Counted from the stretch's first letter, positions 34,485 through 44,300 are shown. The stretch: DNA of 53,161 bases from Candidatus Geocrenenecus sp. JGI 0000106-J15 (GCA_000405685.1 ASPF01000016.1:1-53161), one strand, 5' to 3'. The notes: generated by a model from the sequence alone, not told the origin. Made by a program: numbers and translations.

Positions 34485-35585
34485 ATGCTTGAGATTAAAA
34501 GTATTGAACAGGTAGAGGATTTTGTTAGAGGTGCAACTATTCTAGGGACTGGAGGTGGTGGAGATCCTGGAGAAGGATTTAAACTACTAGAGAAAGCTTT
34601 GTCAGAAGGTAAGAAGGTCAAACTTGTTAGCTTATCAGAGATTGATAGAGACTCTATAATAGTTGTTCCATATTATGTTGGGACGATCGCTCCAGATGCT
34701 AAGACTAAGAAGCATGTAAGAATTGAAGAACCTATAAAAGTAGCCTTCAGAGAGATGGAGCGTATACTAGGCTTGAAGATCTCCGCTGTCTTATCTTCCG
34801 AACTTGGTGGATTTAATGCTTCTCTAGCATTATACGTGGGTGCATACATGGATCTACCAATAGTAGATGGCGACCTACTCGGTAGAGCTGCACCAGAACT
34901 ACATCAATGTACTGTCCATGTATTCGATATTCCCATGTATCCATCCGTCATAGTTTCAGAGACTGGAAATAGAGTCGTTGTATATGAGTATAGTGATATA
35001 GATGATTATGAAGCTATTGCTAGATATCTCTCAGTCTTATCAGGAAGATTTGTTGCAGTTGTAGATACTCCTTTAAAGATAGTAGATGCTGAAAAAATAG
35101 TCATCAAGGAAACTATGAGCTTGTGTTTAAGAGTTGGTGAAGCAGTTAGACTTGCTAGAACTAGCAGAATAGATCCATTAGAAGAAGTAAGAAAAATATT
35201 AGATGGATGGAGAATCTTCGAAGGCATTGTTGAATCGTATCAATATAGAGATGAGAAAGGGTTTCTTAGAGGAGAAGCAGTAGTCAGAGGAGTTGGTAAG
35301 TGGAGTGGAAAGAAGCTTAAAACATGGATAATGAATGAACATTTAATGGCGTGGATAGATGATAAACCGATAGTTATGGCCCCAGATCTCATAATGTTTC
35401 TAGATGATGAAGGTGAAGGGATAACAAACTCTATCTTAAAAGAAGGTATGAAAGTTAATGTTCTAGCTTCAAGAGCACCAGCGATATGGAGAACAGAGAA
35501 GGGATTAAAGTATTTTAGCCCAAGAAAGTTTGGGTTCGACATGGATTACGTACCAGTTGAAGAGCTCGTGGGGAAGATATCATGA
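34485..35585 (+). CDS. DUF917 protein (S-methyl-thiohydantoin desulfurase-like)
   Basis: 366 residues from ATG 34485, which has AAAAGGTG six bases ahead; the frame's GTG at 34476 is part of that site. DUF917 marks: FVRGATILGTGGGGDP near the start, SELGGFNASLALYVGA, PIVDGDLLGRAAPELHQ, and the C-terminal half ending in the APAIWRTEKGLKYFSPRKFGFD region. Family members occur with hydantoin/thiohydantoin-degrading enzymes; one studied group removes methanethiol from S-methyl-thiohydantoins. Overlaps the racemase gene by four bases, so the two form an operon. Confidence 0.85.
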   Translation: MLEIKSIEQVEDFVRGATILGTGGGGDPGEGFKLLEKALSEGKKVKLVSLSEIDRDSIIVVPYYVGTIAPDAKTKKHVRIEEPIKVAFREMERILGLKISAVLSSELGGFNASLALYVGAYMDLPIVDGDLLGRAAPELHQCTVHVFDIPMYPSVIVSETGNRVVVYEYSDIDDYEAIARYLSVLSGRFVAVVDTPLKIVDAEKIVIKETMSLCLRVGEAVRLARTSRIDPLEEVRKILDGWRIFEGIVESYQYRDEKGFLRGEAVVRGVGKWSGKKLKTWIMNEHLMAWIDDKPIVMAPDLIMFLDDEGEGITNSILKEGMKVNVLASRAPAIWRTEKGLKYFSPRKFGFDMDYVPVEELVGKIS

Positions 35586-36241
35586 AGATACTTGTGATAA
35601 ACCCTATAGGCGATGATAGCTGGAATGAAAGTGATAGAAGATTCTTCTCTAGCGTTGCTTGCCCTACAACAAGTGTAGAAGTCGTAAGCTTAGACGAGGG
35701 ACCTCCAAGCGTCGAGACTTTAAAAGATTATGAATATGTGAAGCCTCTTGTAATAGACTTGGCATTAAAGACTCATATTGAGTATGATGGGTTGATCGTT
35801 AACTGCTTTCTAGACCCTGGAGTTGATGAATTAAAAGAGCTTATCGATAAACCTGTAGTAGGTCCTGGAGAAGCTTCACTAGCTTTTGGAAGTATCTTTG
35901 GAGGAAGATTAGGCATAGTTAGTATTGAGAGTGAAGCATTAAAATTGATAGAAGAGAGATGCAGTATGCTTGGATATAAGGAGAAGGTTGTTTCTATCAG
36001 AGGCATTAAGACACATGTAGTTGACCTCGTAAAAGATTGGGAGAAAGTAAAGATTGAGTTGATAGAAGAATCTAGAAAAGCTATCGAAGATGGCGCAGAA
36101 GTAGTTATTCTTGGATGTACTGGTTTAGCAGGCTTAGGCAAGATAGTTTCTGAAACTATTCATAAGCCTGTAATCGATCCAGCTGCTGCAGCTCTCAAAA
36201 TGGTTGAGAGCCTAGTATCTCTAGGATTAGGAAGAGTGTGA
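35582..36241 (+). CDS. Asp/Glu/hydantoin racemase family protein (second copy)
   Basis: 219 residues, paralogue of the protein at 33724. Both catalytic cysteines are present (LIVNCFLDPGVDELKE and VVILGCTGLAGLGKIV), with GPPSVETLKDYEY and VGPGEASLAFGS. ATG overlaps the DUF917 stop by four bases. Two divergent racemases flanking one DUF917 gene suggest racemisation of more than one cyclic amide or amino acid in the same pathway. Confidence 0.83.
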   Translation: MKILVINPIGDDSWNESDRRFFSSVACPTTSVEVVSLDEGPPSVETLKDYEYVKPLVIDLALKTHIEYDGLIVNCFLDPGVDELKELIDKPVVGPGEASLAFGSIFGGRLGIVSIESEALKLIEERCSMLGYKEKVVSIRGIKTHVVDLVKDWEKVKIELIEESRKAIEDGAEVVILGCTGLAGLGKIVSETIHKPVIDPAAAALKMVESLVSLGLGRV

Positions 36242-36248
36242 TGAAGAG

Positions 36249-37292
36249 ATGAGTATAAATGAGTTGTCGATAGAATTAATGTCTGCGGCCTACAAGCTTG
36301 TAAGAGATGTCCTTAAGGTTGAGAAGGGGGAGAACGTGGCTGTGACTGTCGATACTACAGGTGATTGGAGGGTTGCTGAAGCTGTCGCTGAGGCCGTATA
36401 CATAGTTGGTGGGAAGCCTCTAGTCTTATGGTATCCTTCTCCTCCAGCTGTAGGTAAAGCTGCAGACCCATATCTTCCACTCCGTCCTTTAACAGAGTGT
36501 GTAAAGAATTCCGATGTATGGATTGAGTTTAACAAGAGTTGGCTACTATATTCAACGGTTTATGAGGAAACAATAAATCTTGGAAAGACGAGATATATCT
36601 GCCTTGTTGGAATGAACGTTGACATGATTGTTAGAACGATTGGTAGAGTTAACATCCCGATAATCTATGAGTTTCAAAGAAGACTTGCAGATTTAACTAG
36701 TAGAGGGAGGAGAGTAAAGATTACATCACCTACGGGAATGAATGTAGAGTTTGAGAATGATCCAGATAGACCAGTGCTTGTTGAAGGTGAAGTTTCAGGT
36801 CCAGGGGAATACATGCTGTTCGGACAGGTTGATTGGGCGCCAATAGAGGAATCCATAAACGGTAGGATAGTATTTGATGGATCTATCTGGCCTCCCCATG
36901 AGCTAGGATTACTGGAGCAGCCCATAACACTGGATATAGTGAGAGGTAGAATAACGAGGATCTCAGGTGGGAGGGAAGCCAAGGTCTTTGAGAGATGGTT
37001 AAAGAATTTTAATGATGAAAAGATGTTCTGTATAGCTCATCTATCATATGGATGTAATCCTGGTGCAAAGCTTACAGGAAACATACTAGAAGATGAAAGA
37101 GTCTGGGGAGTAGTAGAATGGGGTATTGGAAGCCAATCATCAACATTCAAGGGAAAACTGGGGTTGGCAAGCTCCCATACAGATGGAATATGCTTGAATC
37201 CAACAGTAACAATAGATGGAGAAACAGTAATACAGGATGGAGAATACATACACCCAACATTAGTAGAACTGGCAAATAAAGCTCGATTCTAA
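36249..37292 (+). CDS. M29-type aminopeptidase/NicX-like hydrolase (COG2309)
   Basis: 347 residues. Shows the AmpS/NicX pattern: LKVEKGENVAVTVDTTGDWRVAEAVAEA at the N-terminus, RGRRVKITSPTGMNVEFE, GRIVFDGSIWPP, and C-terminal CIAHLSYGCNPGAKLTGN, WGIGSQSSTFKGKLGLASSHTDG with a metal-binding-type HTDG. Relatives include thermophilic metal-dependent aminopeptidases and the iron enzyme 2,5-dihydroxypyridine dioxygenase. Starts seven bases after the racemase gene, so it is the last gene of the 34485-37292 operon. Might hydrolyse the ring-opened product; substrate not determined. Confidence 0.75.
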   Translation: MSINELSIELMSAAYKLVRDVLKVEKGENVAVTVDTTGDWRVAEAVAEAVYIVGGKPLVLWYPSPPAVGKAADPYLPLRPLTECVKNSDVWIEFNKSWLLYSTVYEETINLGKTRYICLVGMNVDMIVRTIGRVNIPIIYEFQRRLADLTSRGRRVKITSPTGMNVEFENDPDRPVLVEGEVSGPGEYMLFGQVDWAPIEESINGRIVFDGSIWPPHELGLLEQPITLDIVRGRITRISGGREAKVFERWLKNFNDEKMFCIAHLSYGCNPGAKLTGNILEDERVWGVVEWGIGSQSSTFKGKLGLASSHTDGICLNPTVTIDGETVIQDGEYIHPTLVELANKARF

Positions 37293-37385
37293 CAAGTCTC
37301 ACCCTTCTAATTAGAAATATACATCCTCTGAAGATTAAAAATAGAAATGATCCTGTGATGTGTTGCTGGAGGCTTTTAAGAGTAA

Positions 37386-37393
37386 ACTTAAAT
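37386..37393 (+). promoter_or_regulatory. TATA box of tRNA-Ser
   Basis: ACTTAAAT, 36-43 bases ahead of the mature tRNA 5' end, a position that would start transcription about 10-15 bases before the tRNA. A second AT-rich box, CTTTTAAG, lies at about 37373-37380. Confidence 0.4.
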
Positions 37394-37428
37394 GAATCTT
37401 CTGATTATGTTGTGGTTGAGTAAGTTAT

Positions 37429-37526
37429 GCGGCGGTACCCTAGCCAGGTAAGGGGCAGGCCTGGAGAAGAAGCTGGCAAGCCTGTGGCCCTCTCGGGCCT
37501 CGAGGGTTCAAATCCCTCCCGCCGCG
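37429..37526 (+). tRNA. tRNA-Ser(GGA) with a 12-nt intron
   Basis: Folded by eye: acceptor stem GCGGCGG/CCGCCGC (37429-37435 with 37519-37525), discriminator G37526; D stem CCCT/AGGG; anticodon stem CAGGC (37456-37460)/GCCTG (37480-37484); long variable arm GGCCC/GGGCC; T arm GAGGG-TTCAAAT-CCCTC. The class II variable arm, GGA anticodon (37463-37465) and discriminator G identify serine. Nineteen bases separate the two anticodon-stem strands instead of seven, so a 12-base intron (37467-37478) lies between positions 37 and 38, the usual archaeal site. The CCA end is not encoded. Confidence 0.92.
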
Positions 37527-37778
37527 GACATATAAATTTACCTTTAACAATACAATACTGTTGAATGGTTTTACTAATTGATTTTATGTTTTTACTTTGG
37601 TAGATGTGTTAGATTAGCATAGAGAGCTAACATCATGCTATTCTACGTTATTTTAAGTAGATGTTGGTTGCCGGTCTGGTCCCTATTCTTTAAGTATTTT
37701 CCATGATATTCTCTAGGTTCATATTCTGTATGAGTTAAGAGATTTACTTTTAGATTATGTATTAATGATGTATTTGCC

Positions 37779-38159
37779 GTGACAGCGGTAGTTCAGAATG
37801 TCGTAGAAGTTTATCAAAATCTTAATGATTTAGTAGAGACTATAATGTCAGCTTGTAGGGGGATGTTGGAGGTTGTTGGAGTTGTTTCTAGAGATCTATC
37901 TATTGTAGCTATGAGAAGCAGTGAAGAATGCTTCCTCGACGAGGTTGAGGCCGTAGGAGGAGTAATTATAAGCATCGTCAATGATGTTTTAAGAAGCATA
38001 GATTTTAGCTCTCCTGAAAAGATTAGAATTGAGTTAGACGATAAGAGATACTTGATCGTACATCCATACATGGACTACTTCATAATATGTTTAACTAAAC
38101 CAGATGTAAGGATAGGATTCATCGATCTAATACTTGAATATTATAGAGCCGACTCCTAG
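37779..38159 (+). CDS. Roadblock/LC7-like protein (pilus locus)
   Basis: 126 residues, alpha/beta fold. Its C-terminal half DKRYLIVHPYMDYFIICLTKPDVRIGFIDLILEYY closely parallels the protein at 45523 (same KRYL...DYxxIC.TKP...GFI.LILE pattern), while the N-terminal helix and the first strands (GVVSRDLSIVAM) diverge. Such small proteins dimerise and act on Ras-like GTPases (MglB-type) or as scaffolds. Start is GTG at 37779; a TATA-like CTTTTAGA about 25-32 bases ahead suggests a leaderless mRNA. No cysteines are needed for function, though it has several. Confidence 0.7.
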   Translation: MTAVVQNVVEVYQNLNDLVETIMSACRGMLEVVGVVSRDLSIVAMRSSEECFLDEVEAVGGVIISIVNDVLRSIDFSSPEKIRIELDDKRYLIVHPYMDYFIICLTKPDVRIGFIDLILEYYRADS

Positions 38160-38308
38160 GAAACCTAGAAACCCCTCGTCATTAAAACAAACTTTGCTGA
38201 GATGCCATTTTTATCGAATAATCTTATCTAGTAATGTCTGGCCAATATGGTTATTAAATATGCAACTTGTAAAAACTTATCTATTAGTAGGCGAATCAAA
38301 AAATTGGA

Positions 38309-38800
38309 ATGAGATTAGCTAAGTTAGCTGTAAGTTACCTAATATCTGTTGCTATAATGACTGCTGTTACCATCGCTCTTGGATTGTTTCTCTGGGGGAT
38401 TATTGGAGGATGGGCGGGAGTCTCAGCATTAGACATTATTGAAGAAACAAATAAAGGTGTAGCTCAGCAGAGAAGCTTATTGATCGTTGAATTTGTCGAT
38501 CTACAGAGAAAAATAGTATGGGTATCGAATCCTGGAAAGGTAGACCTAATCTTATTATCATGTATAGTCTATCCTAAAGGTTCTAGTCCACCTTCTAGAG
38601 ATTTTATAGAGCTTGCTAAGGCGGAGGCATCTATGAATGCACCTCTAGAATTGGATTCTAGTAAATGCATCTTTCCAAGTTCTCTTGATCCAAGCAGACC
38701 ATATATTGTCGAGATATACGCTATAGCCTCAACAATATATAACCCATCTAACATCATGGAGAATATACAGTGGGCCATTCTGGTGAGAAGTGATGCATAA
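38309..38800 (+). CDS. Membrane-anchored pilin-like protein
   Basis: 163 residues with one N-terminal membrane helix (LAVSYLISVAIMTAVTIALGLFLW) and an extracellular part having two Cys (about 90 and 119). The short basic lead MRLAK before the helix resembles archaeal type IV pilins, but a clear prepilin cleavage Gly is missing. The next pilin-like gene overlaps its end, so both are made together. Probably a minor component of the pilus-like machine encoded further on. Confidence 0.55.
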   Translation: MRLAKLAVSYLISVAIMTAVTIALGLFLWGIIGGWAGVSALDIIEETNKGVAQQRSLLIVEFVDLQRKIVWVSNPGKVDLILLSCIVYPKGSSPPSRDFIELAKAEASMNAPLELDSSKCIFPSSLDPSRPYIVEIYAIASTIYNPSNIMENIQWAILVRSDA

Positions 38801-40007
38801 AAGCAAGAGTGCTGTATCAGCTATCGTAGGTGGATTAATTGTCTTGGCTATACTCTTCACCACTATAATACCGCTTGTGATACTCCTACAGAATTCTTAC
38901 GCACTATTCTTGCATGAATCAAATTCACGCCGAATATTTGATACTGATAGATCATCTGAATCAATGTTGGTTGACCTAATCGTTACCACGACTGGTTTAA
39001 TAAAGAATTTGAAACTTTTCTTGACAAACGATGGGCCTATTACGATTAATCCAGTAAGAATATGGATTATTGATGTAAATAACCAAGCTATATTGCCATG
39101 TTCAGGTAGCGGTGGCTTTACTCCTTACATTGCTCTTACCGATATTGTGATTAGACCAGGTGAAAATAAGACTATTGATGAAGTCAGTAACTGTTTAATG
39201 AATCCGGCTTTCTATAACAAGGTTGTACAGTTTTTAGTCGTATCAGAGAGAGGAAGGATCTTTTCCTCGATGAGAATTAATATCACTAGTCTTTTAAACG
39301 AGTTTGTTTATCCTTATACTTTGACTGTCAGTATCATCAATATGAAGAGAGGTCGGGATTATACTATAGAAGTAGAGCCTTTAGGTGAAGGTGACGCTAA
39401 CCCAAGAAAATTCACACATAAAGCAACAGCATCAAACGAGAACGTCACTGTAGCGGTAGGCGTAACAGCTGGAAGATATAAGGTTACATTACTCGAAGAT
39501 GGAAAACCACCAGAGAGGTTGAGCGGTAACCCACAAGTAATAGAAATACCTGGTATTACAGCGGTCATATTTAACTTAGATTGGGTTAAATATGAGCCTG
39601 TAAATTTAGATGTAATTATTGATGCTCCAAGAAAAGTCTTTGTTCCACAAGGTGAAGATGAAGCTTTTGATGTAAAAATTCATATACAACTACCCAAAAA
39701 CGCAAGTGAGAACGTCGAGATAATTGAGATAAACGAGGGAATGATAAAACTTGAAGGTAATCTACCTAATAGAGACATAACGTGTTATACCCATGGTACA
39801 GGTTTCACGCTTCATCCTGGTCAAAGAGCGTTAGCCGTCACATGTACGGTAGAAGTAAAGGGTACAGGGAGTCCTGGAACCAAATATGAATTAAAAGTAG
39901 TTGTACCACGGGGAACTATAGTGGGGAAAGGTTTAATCTCTGGTTTAGAAGGATATGTGAATAAAGATGGCGTCTCTAATACGATTATCATTCAAATAAG
40001 AAAATGA
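38793..40007 (+). CDS. Large pilin-like surface protein with class III signal
   Basis: 404 residues. The N-terminus MHKSKSAVSAIVGGLIVLAIL is the archaeal type IV pilin type (short basic lead followed by a hydrophobic assembly helix). The rest is a beta-rich extracellular region, probably two or more Ig-like domains (VEPLGEGDANPRKFTHK..., VNLDVIIDAPRKVFVPQG..., LHPGQRALAVTCTVEV). No second membrane helix. ATG at 38793 is preferred; a GTG directly before it (38790) is possible. It overlaps the preceding gene by 8 bases. Likely an adhesin-like minor pilin or tip protein. Confidence 0.65.
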   Translation: MHKSKSAVSAIVGGLIVLAILFTTIIPLVILLQNSYALFLHESNSRRIFDTDRSSESMLVDLIVTTTGLIKNLKLFLTNDGPITINPVRIWIIDVNNQAILPCSGSGGFTPYIALTDIVIRPGENKTIDEVSNCLMNPAFYNKVVQFLVVSERGRIFSSMRINITSLLNEFVYPYTLTVSIINMKRGRDYTIEVEPLGEGDANPRKFTHKATASNENVTVAVGVTAGRYKVTLLEDGKPPERLSGNPQVIEIPGITAVIFNLDWVKYEPVNLDVIIDAPRKVFVPQGEDEAFDVKIHIQLPKNASENVEIIEINEGMIKLEGNLPNRDITCYTHGTGFTLHPGQRALAVTCTVEVKGTGSPGTKYELKVVVPRGTIVGKGLISGLEGYVNKDGVSNTIIIQIRK

Positions 40008-40024
40008 GAATAAGATTAAAAGCA

Positions 40025-40402
40025 CTAGTCGAGTACATCTTTTAATTTTTCTACTATATCTTTCACGTCTATTATTAGTAGTCCTATCTTTGCTTTGGGG
40101 CTCATTAATACTACTAGTGATGCTTTCTTCCCTGGATATAATATTGCTCCTCCTTTATCTGTGAGGAGTATGAGGAAGTTTAGTTTTCCTAAGGCGACTT
40201 GGTCTGAGACTCTCTCAACGATGCTTTGGAGAGCTGAGAATGCTGCTGAAGCTCTCTCTTCATCTATCCCAGCTGGCAGACTACTCTCAATCACCAATCC
40301 TTCAGCACTAATTATAGCTGTACCAGTAACATCTGGATTGCCTCTAATGAAATCACTAATAACACTTCTAATCTTTTCAGCTCTTGTAGACATTGACCAC
40401 AC
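40025..40402 (-). CDS. Roadblock/LC7 domain protein (MglB-like)
   Basis: 125 residues, or 122 from the ATG at 40393. Clear Roadblock/LC7 pattern: helix IRSVISDFIRGNPDVTGTAIISAEGLVIESSLP, helix EERASAAFSALQSIVERVSDQV, strand NFLILLTDKGGAILYPG, then AKIGLLIIDVKDIVEKL. This is the form most like MglB and other GTPase-regulating Roadblock proteins. It is on the minus strand, convergent with the pilin-like genes (17-base gap). The GTPase it might act on is at 45882. Confidence 0.85.
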   Translation of the reverse strand: MWSMSTRAEKIRSVISDFIRGNPDVTGTAIISAEGLVIESSLPAGIDEERASAAFSALQSIVERVSDQVALGKLNFLILLTDKGGAILYPGKKASLVVLMSPKAKIGLLIIDVKDIVEKLKDVLD

Positions 40403-40643
40403 CTCTCTATAACATGAGTAAGAACATTAGGCATAGTATATAATCATTTTTCTCGAAGAATAGTAGTGGTTATAATATTATGCGTTTTGATTATCTTTTT
40501 TTATGAAAACCATTTAGAGAATGTTTTTTTCTGGGTTCCTATCTTGCTTTAATTGGCCATAAAATACCTAACTTCTAATAAAATTATTTACCGATAATTA
40601 TATGATTAAGTAAGAGGATATAGTCTTAACTTAGTGTTTTTCT

Positions 40644-41237
40644 TTAAGTTCCACCCAGAAGTTCCTCGTATGTCTTCTTCATCTTTCTATAAGTTTCCTC
40701 ATCTATCTTCTTTTCCATATGTAATTTCTCTAAGCTAGATAATTTCTCCCTTATTGTTTGCCTAAAAACGCTGGTTACTGGAGCTTCTCTTAATTCAATT
40801 TCTTTTTCAGCTTCTTTTATCTGTGTTTCTGCAATGCTCTTAGCTGCTGTCGCTAGATGGTATAGTATCTGTTCTGCATTAGTGTATTTATTTGCTGTAA
40901 GAAGCGTATGTAAGTCTGAAGCAATGCCTATAGCATTTTCTCCAACGAAGATATTATCACCGATCTTGACTGCGGGGACACCAGCTAATCCAAATTTTGT
41001 CTTCAATACTTCTTCGTAATTCTTTGGCGATGTCCATATCTCGCATTCAAGCTCTTCTCTTATACCGAGTGTTGAAGGTAGCGTGATCTTTACAGTAGTT
41101 ATAGCGAATGCGGGCCACATGTCTCTTGAAGAAGTCTTAGCCGTATCCTTGATTTCACGGATCAATCCATTAAGAATCTTTATGAGTTTACTGGATAGCT
41201 CGTCTTCAGAAGCATAGAAAGTTATCTTCCTAGGCAT
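40644..41237 (-). CDS. Thioredoxin-fold-like protein with SHOCT-like C-terminus
   Basis: 197 residues. Residues 1-105: KITFYASEDELSSKLIKIL..., a long middle strand section, then FGLAGVPAVKIGDNIFVGENA, which looks like the cis-Pro strand of thioredoxin/glutaredoxin folds. A CxxC active site is missing, so it would not be a classic redox enzyme. The C-terminus (EKLSSLEKLHMEKKIDEETYRKMKKTYEEL) resembles the short SHOCT helical hairpin used for oligomerisation. Lies 76 bases downstream of the ATPase gene on the same strand, so it may be cotranscribed and be part of the pilus system. Confidence 0.45.
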   Translation of the reverse strand: MPRKITFYASEDELSSKLIKILNGLIREIKDTAKTSSRDMWPAFAITTVKITLPSTLGIREELECEIWTSPKNYEEVLKTKFGLAGVPAVKIGDNIFVGENAIGIASDLHTLLTANKYTNAEQILYHLATAAKSIAETQIKEAEKEIELREAPVTSVFRQTIREKLSSLEKLHMEKKIDEETYRKMKKTYEELLGGT

Positions 41238-41313
41238 GGTCTAATCCTTGAGTAACGTGCTTTTAAGCTTTATGATCATCTAAATATGATGATATTAATC
41301 TAATGTTGTCTTG

Positions 41314-44300
41314 TTACATGCTTTTAGCCGCTTCTCTTAGTTTAATATTCATTGATTCAATATATATTGTTCCAATCTCTCTTAACTGTTTTAAAGCTTC
41401 AACTATTATGTCTTTCGATAATGGTATCTTAACAAAGACCTGATAATAAGGTACTATCCCATTATTTGCTCTTAGAAGCTCAAGTATGAATCCTATCGCT
41501 GTCTCAACTTTCTCTATAGGTATTTCTCTAGGCTTAGCTGTAGCGACTGGTAGATAGATTTCTTCAACTCTAATTCCCAGCTCTCTAATCAGCCTATCAG
41601 GATCTGTATAATATGAATAGATTATTCTTGCAACTTCACTGGTTTCTTTAACATCTTTCTTAATCATCCATTCAAGTAAGTTTTTCCTCCTAGTTATCTC
41701 TCTAACCATATCTATCTTTTTCTTTCCCCATCTTAGAGCTATCTGATCTAGGATTACACTTTTATCAAAATTGACTGTAATAGTATCGGTTAATGGGTCC
41801 CATTCTGCAATTGTGATATAATTTTCATAGTCTGCTATCTCCCATACATATCTTATTCTTCTACCGAATGTAGCTCCTTTAAATGGTTTAGGAAGCAGAG
41901 TTCTCTCAACTAGACAGAGAACATCGAGGAGAGGTATATGGCTTGGAGGAATATTCATTGGAGGGCTTGTAAGCCTTCTAACCGCAGTCTCAATACTCTC
42001 AGCATGTACAGTAGAGAGACCTCCGTGACCCGTGTTATGGAGAAGTATCGGAGAATCTCCCCCGAAGAATGCTTCTGTTCTAGGGATGGAAACATCATAA
42101 ACATAGCCTTCATAATCTTCTTCTTTCACATCCAATACTGGAGATAAAGCTACATCGCTTCTGACAAGATTATACATTCTCTTCAGCAGTTCTAGATCTT
42201 CAAGACCAAGGTCTCTCCTTCCCTCTTTTAGAAGCCAACTTATTAATTGTTGAGTTGTTTTCCTGCTAATGAATCTTCTTTTGCTCTTGAACAAACGAGT
42301 CATATTCAAAGGTATATTCGCAGGGTTAAGTGATTCGTATAGTCTTACGAGAGGCTTTAATGGGATCTTATCTGCTGCTGGAGGTTTTCCTCTTCCTACA
42401 ACTTTTGAAATACGTACTGCAAAGTATGGCCTATATCTTTCATCTTTCTCTTCATATAGATATGTGTTTAGACCGTTGAGCCGGGCAAGCCATGATATTT
42501 GTTGTGCTATACTACGGTTTTTAGTTATGTAACAAATGTCTCTTCTATTCTTAGCTCTTCTTCTGGAACCAGCTTTATATCCTTCTAGAAATGCTTTGAC
42601 GATTTTCGTAGGAGCATCCCAGAGCAGGTCTGGAATATGCTTATCTTCTAATTTTCTTCCGATGAGTTTCTCAAACAATTCAGCTAATATTGTTGAGTTA
42701 TAGGTTATCAATACGTAACTTCCTCTATCTTCCCTGTAAGGTTCAAGATCGAATTTCTGCTTCATCACTTTTTTTAATCTTCTTGAGAAAGTTTTTTCAC
42801 TTGATCTAAGACTGAAGCATAGACTTTTACCTCTATGCTTTTTCACACTTCCATCCGCTAAATATAATCCCATAACGAATGCTAAGTCTTCATCTACTTC
42901 TATGATTGCAGGTATCCACTTACCGTTGTACCGCCTCTTTAATCTGAGATTCTGTCTCTCTTGAATGCTTATTTCGTTAAGGAGATATGTAGATAGACTT
43001 GCTGGATTATGTCCAACTCTTAATCTCAATTCATCCGACAAGCCATCGACAAAGTCTTTGGAGGGATCTCCAATTAAATCAATCAAGTCTATCCTCGGGT
43101 TTTCTCTATACTGCTTCTGCCTAGCTATACAGCCTATGAGCAAGTCTCCTTTTTTAAGCTCACTTACTTTTTTCAATTTAAAGGTCAAGGAATCTTCATC
43201 TAGAACAAAGACGCTATGAGACCCAGTAGCTTTTACTACTCCACCCATGTATTTTATCTTATAGATTTTATCTGTTTTATGTCTCAAGACGTATTGAACG
43301 GGTTTAAAGCATATTCTTCCTTCATCGTTTAATGTAAGAACATCGTGATTTTCTATTTTCTTAGGTATTCTTTCCTCATCTATGCTGTAGAATTGATCTA
43401 CGAATCTACCTATCTCAGTAAGCTGAGTCTTCATTGTTAACCGGTCTCTCACCAGTATCGGCGTATCCCAGGAAACACTTGCAATAGCCTGGAATAGGAC
43501 GAATGCTTCTTCTCCTCTTATCTCTCCAACTATAAGGTAGTCTGGACGATATCGTAGGCTCATTCTCACCAAGTCGTATAGTGTGATTTCTCCTGTTTTT
43601 GTTGATCCTAGCCCGTAGCTTTCACGTGTTACGAATCTTACCCAGTTTTCAGTAGGCATGTTTAGCTCAGCGGTCTCTTCACATGTTATTATCTTCATTC
43701 TTGGTTTAACGAAGCATGATAAAGCATTTAGCAATGTCGTTTTACCACTTCCAGTTGCTCCAGCAACCATTATGTTTGCTTTATTCTCTAATAATAACCA
43801 GAAGTATGCTGCAAGCTCAGGGCTTAATACATTGCTCTGTATCAGCTCAACAATGCTGAATGGTTTTTCTCTGAATTTTCTAATTGTAAAGGTTGATCCA
43901 CGTGGTGAGACTTCTTCTCTAAATGTTGCCGCCAACCTATGTTTACCATATATCATCGCATCAAGCATTGGGAAAGCAGATGAGATATGTTTTCCAGCTT
44001 TATGAGCTAATTGAATTATGAAGTCATCGAGTACCGACCTGTCAGTGAACATTATATTTGTAGGCAGACTTTCGTAGTCTCTATGCCAGACATATACTGG
44101 CACGTTTACTCCGTCACAGGATATGTCCTCTATTCTGTAGTCTTCCATAATTACGTTTAGTATACCGAAGCCTAGCAGGTCTCTCTCTAGATAATAGAAT
44201 AACTTCCTCTTTGAATTCTCATTAATTATACCTATTCCTCTACCATATTTCTTTAAGAGTTTATCAGCTGAGTCGAGAAGCATCTTCTTAACTTCCTGTT

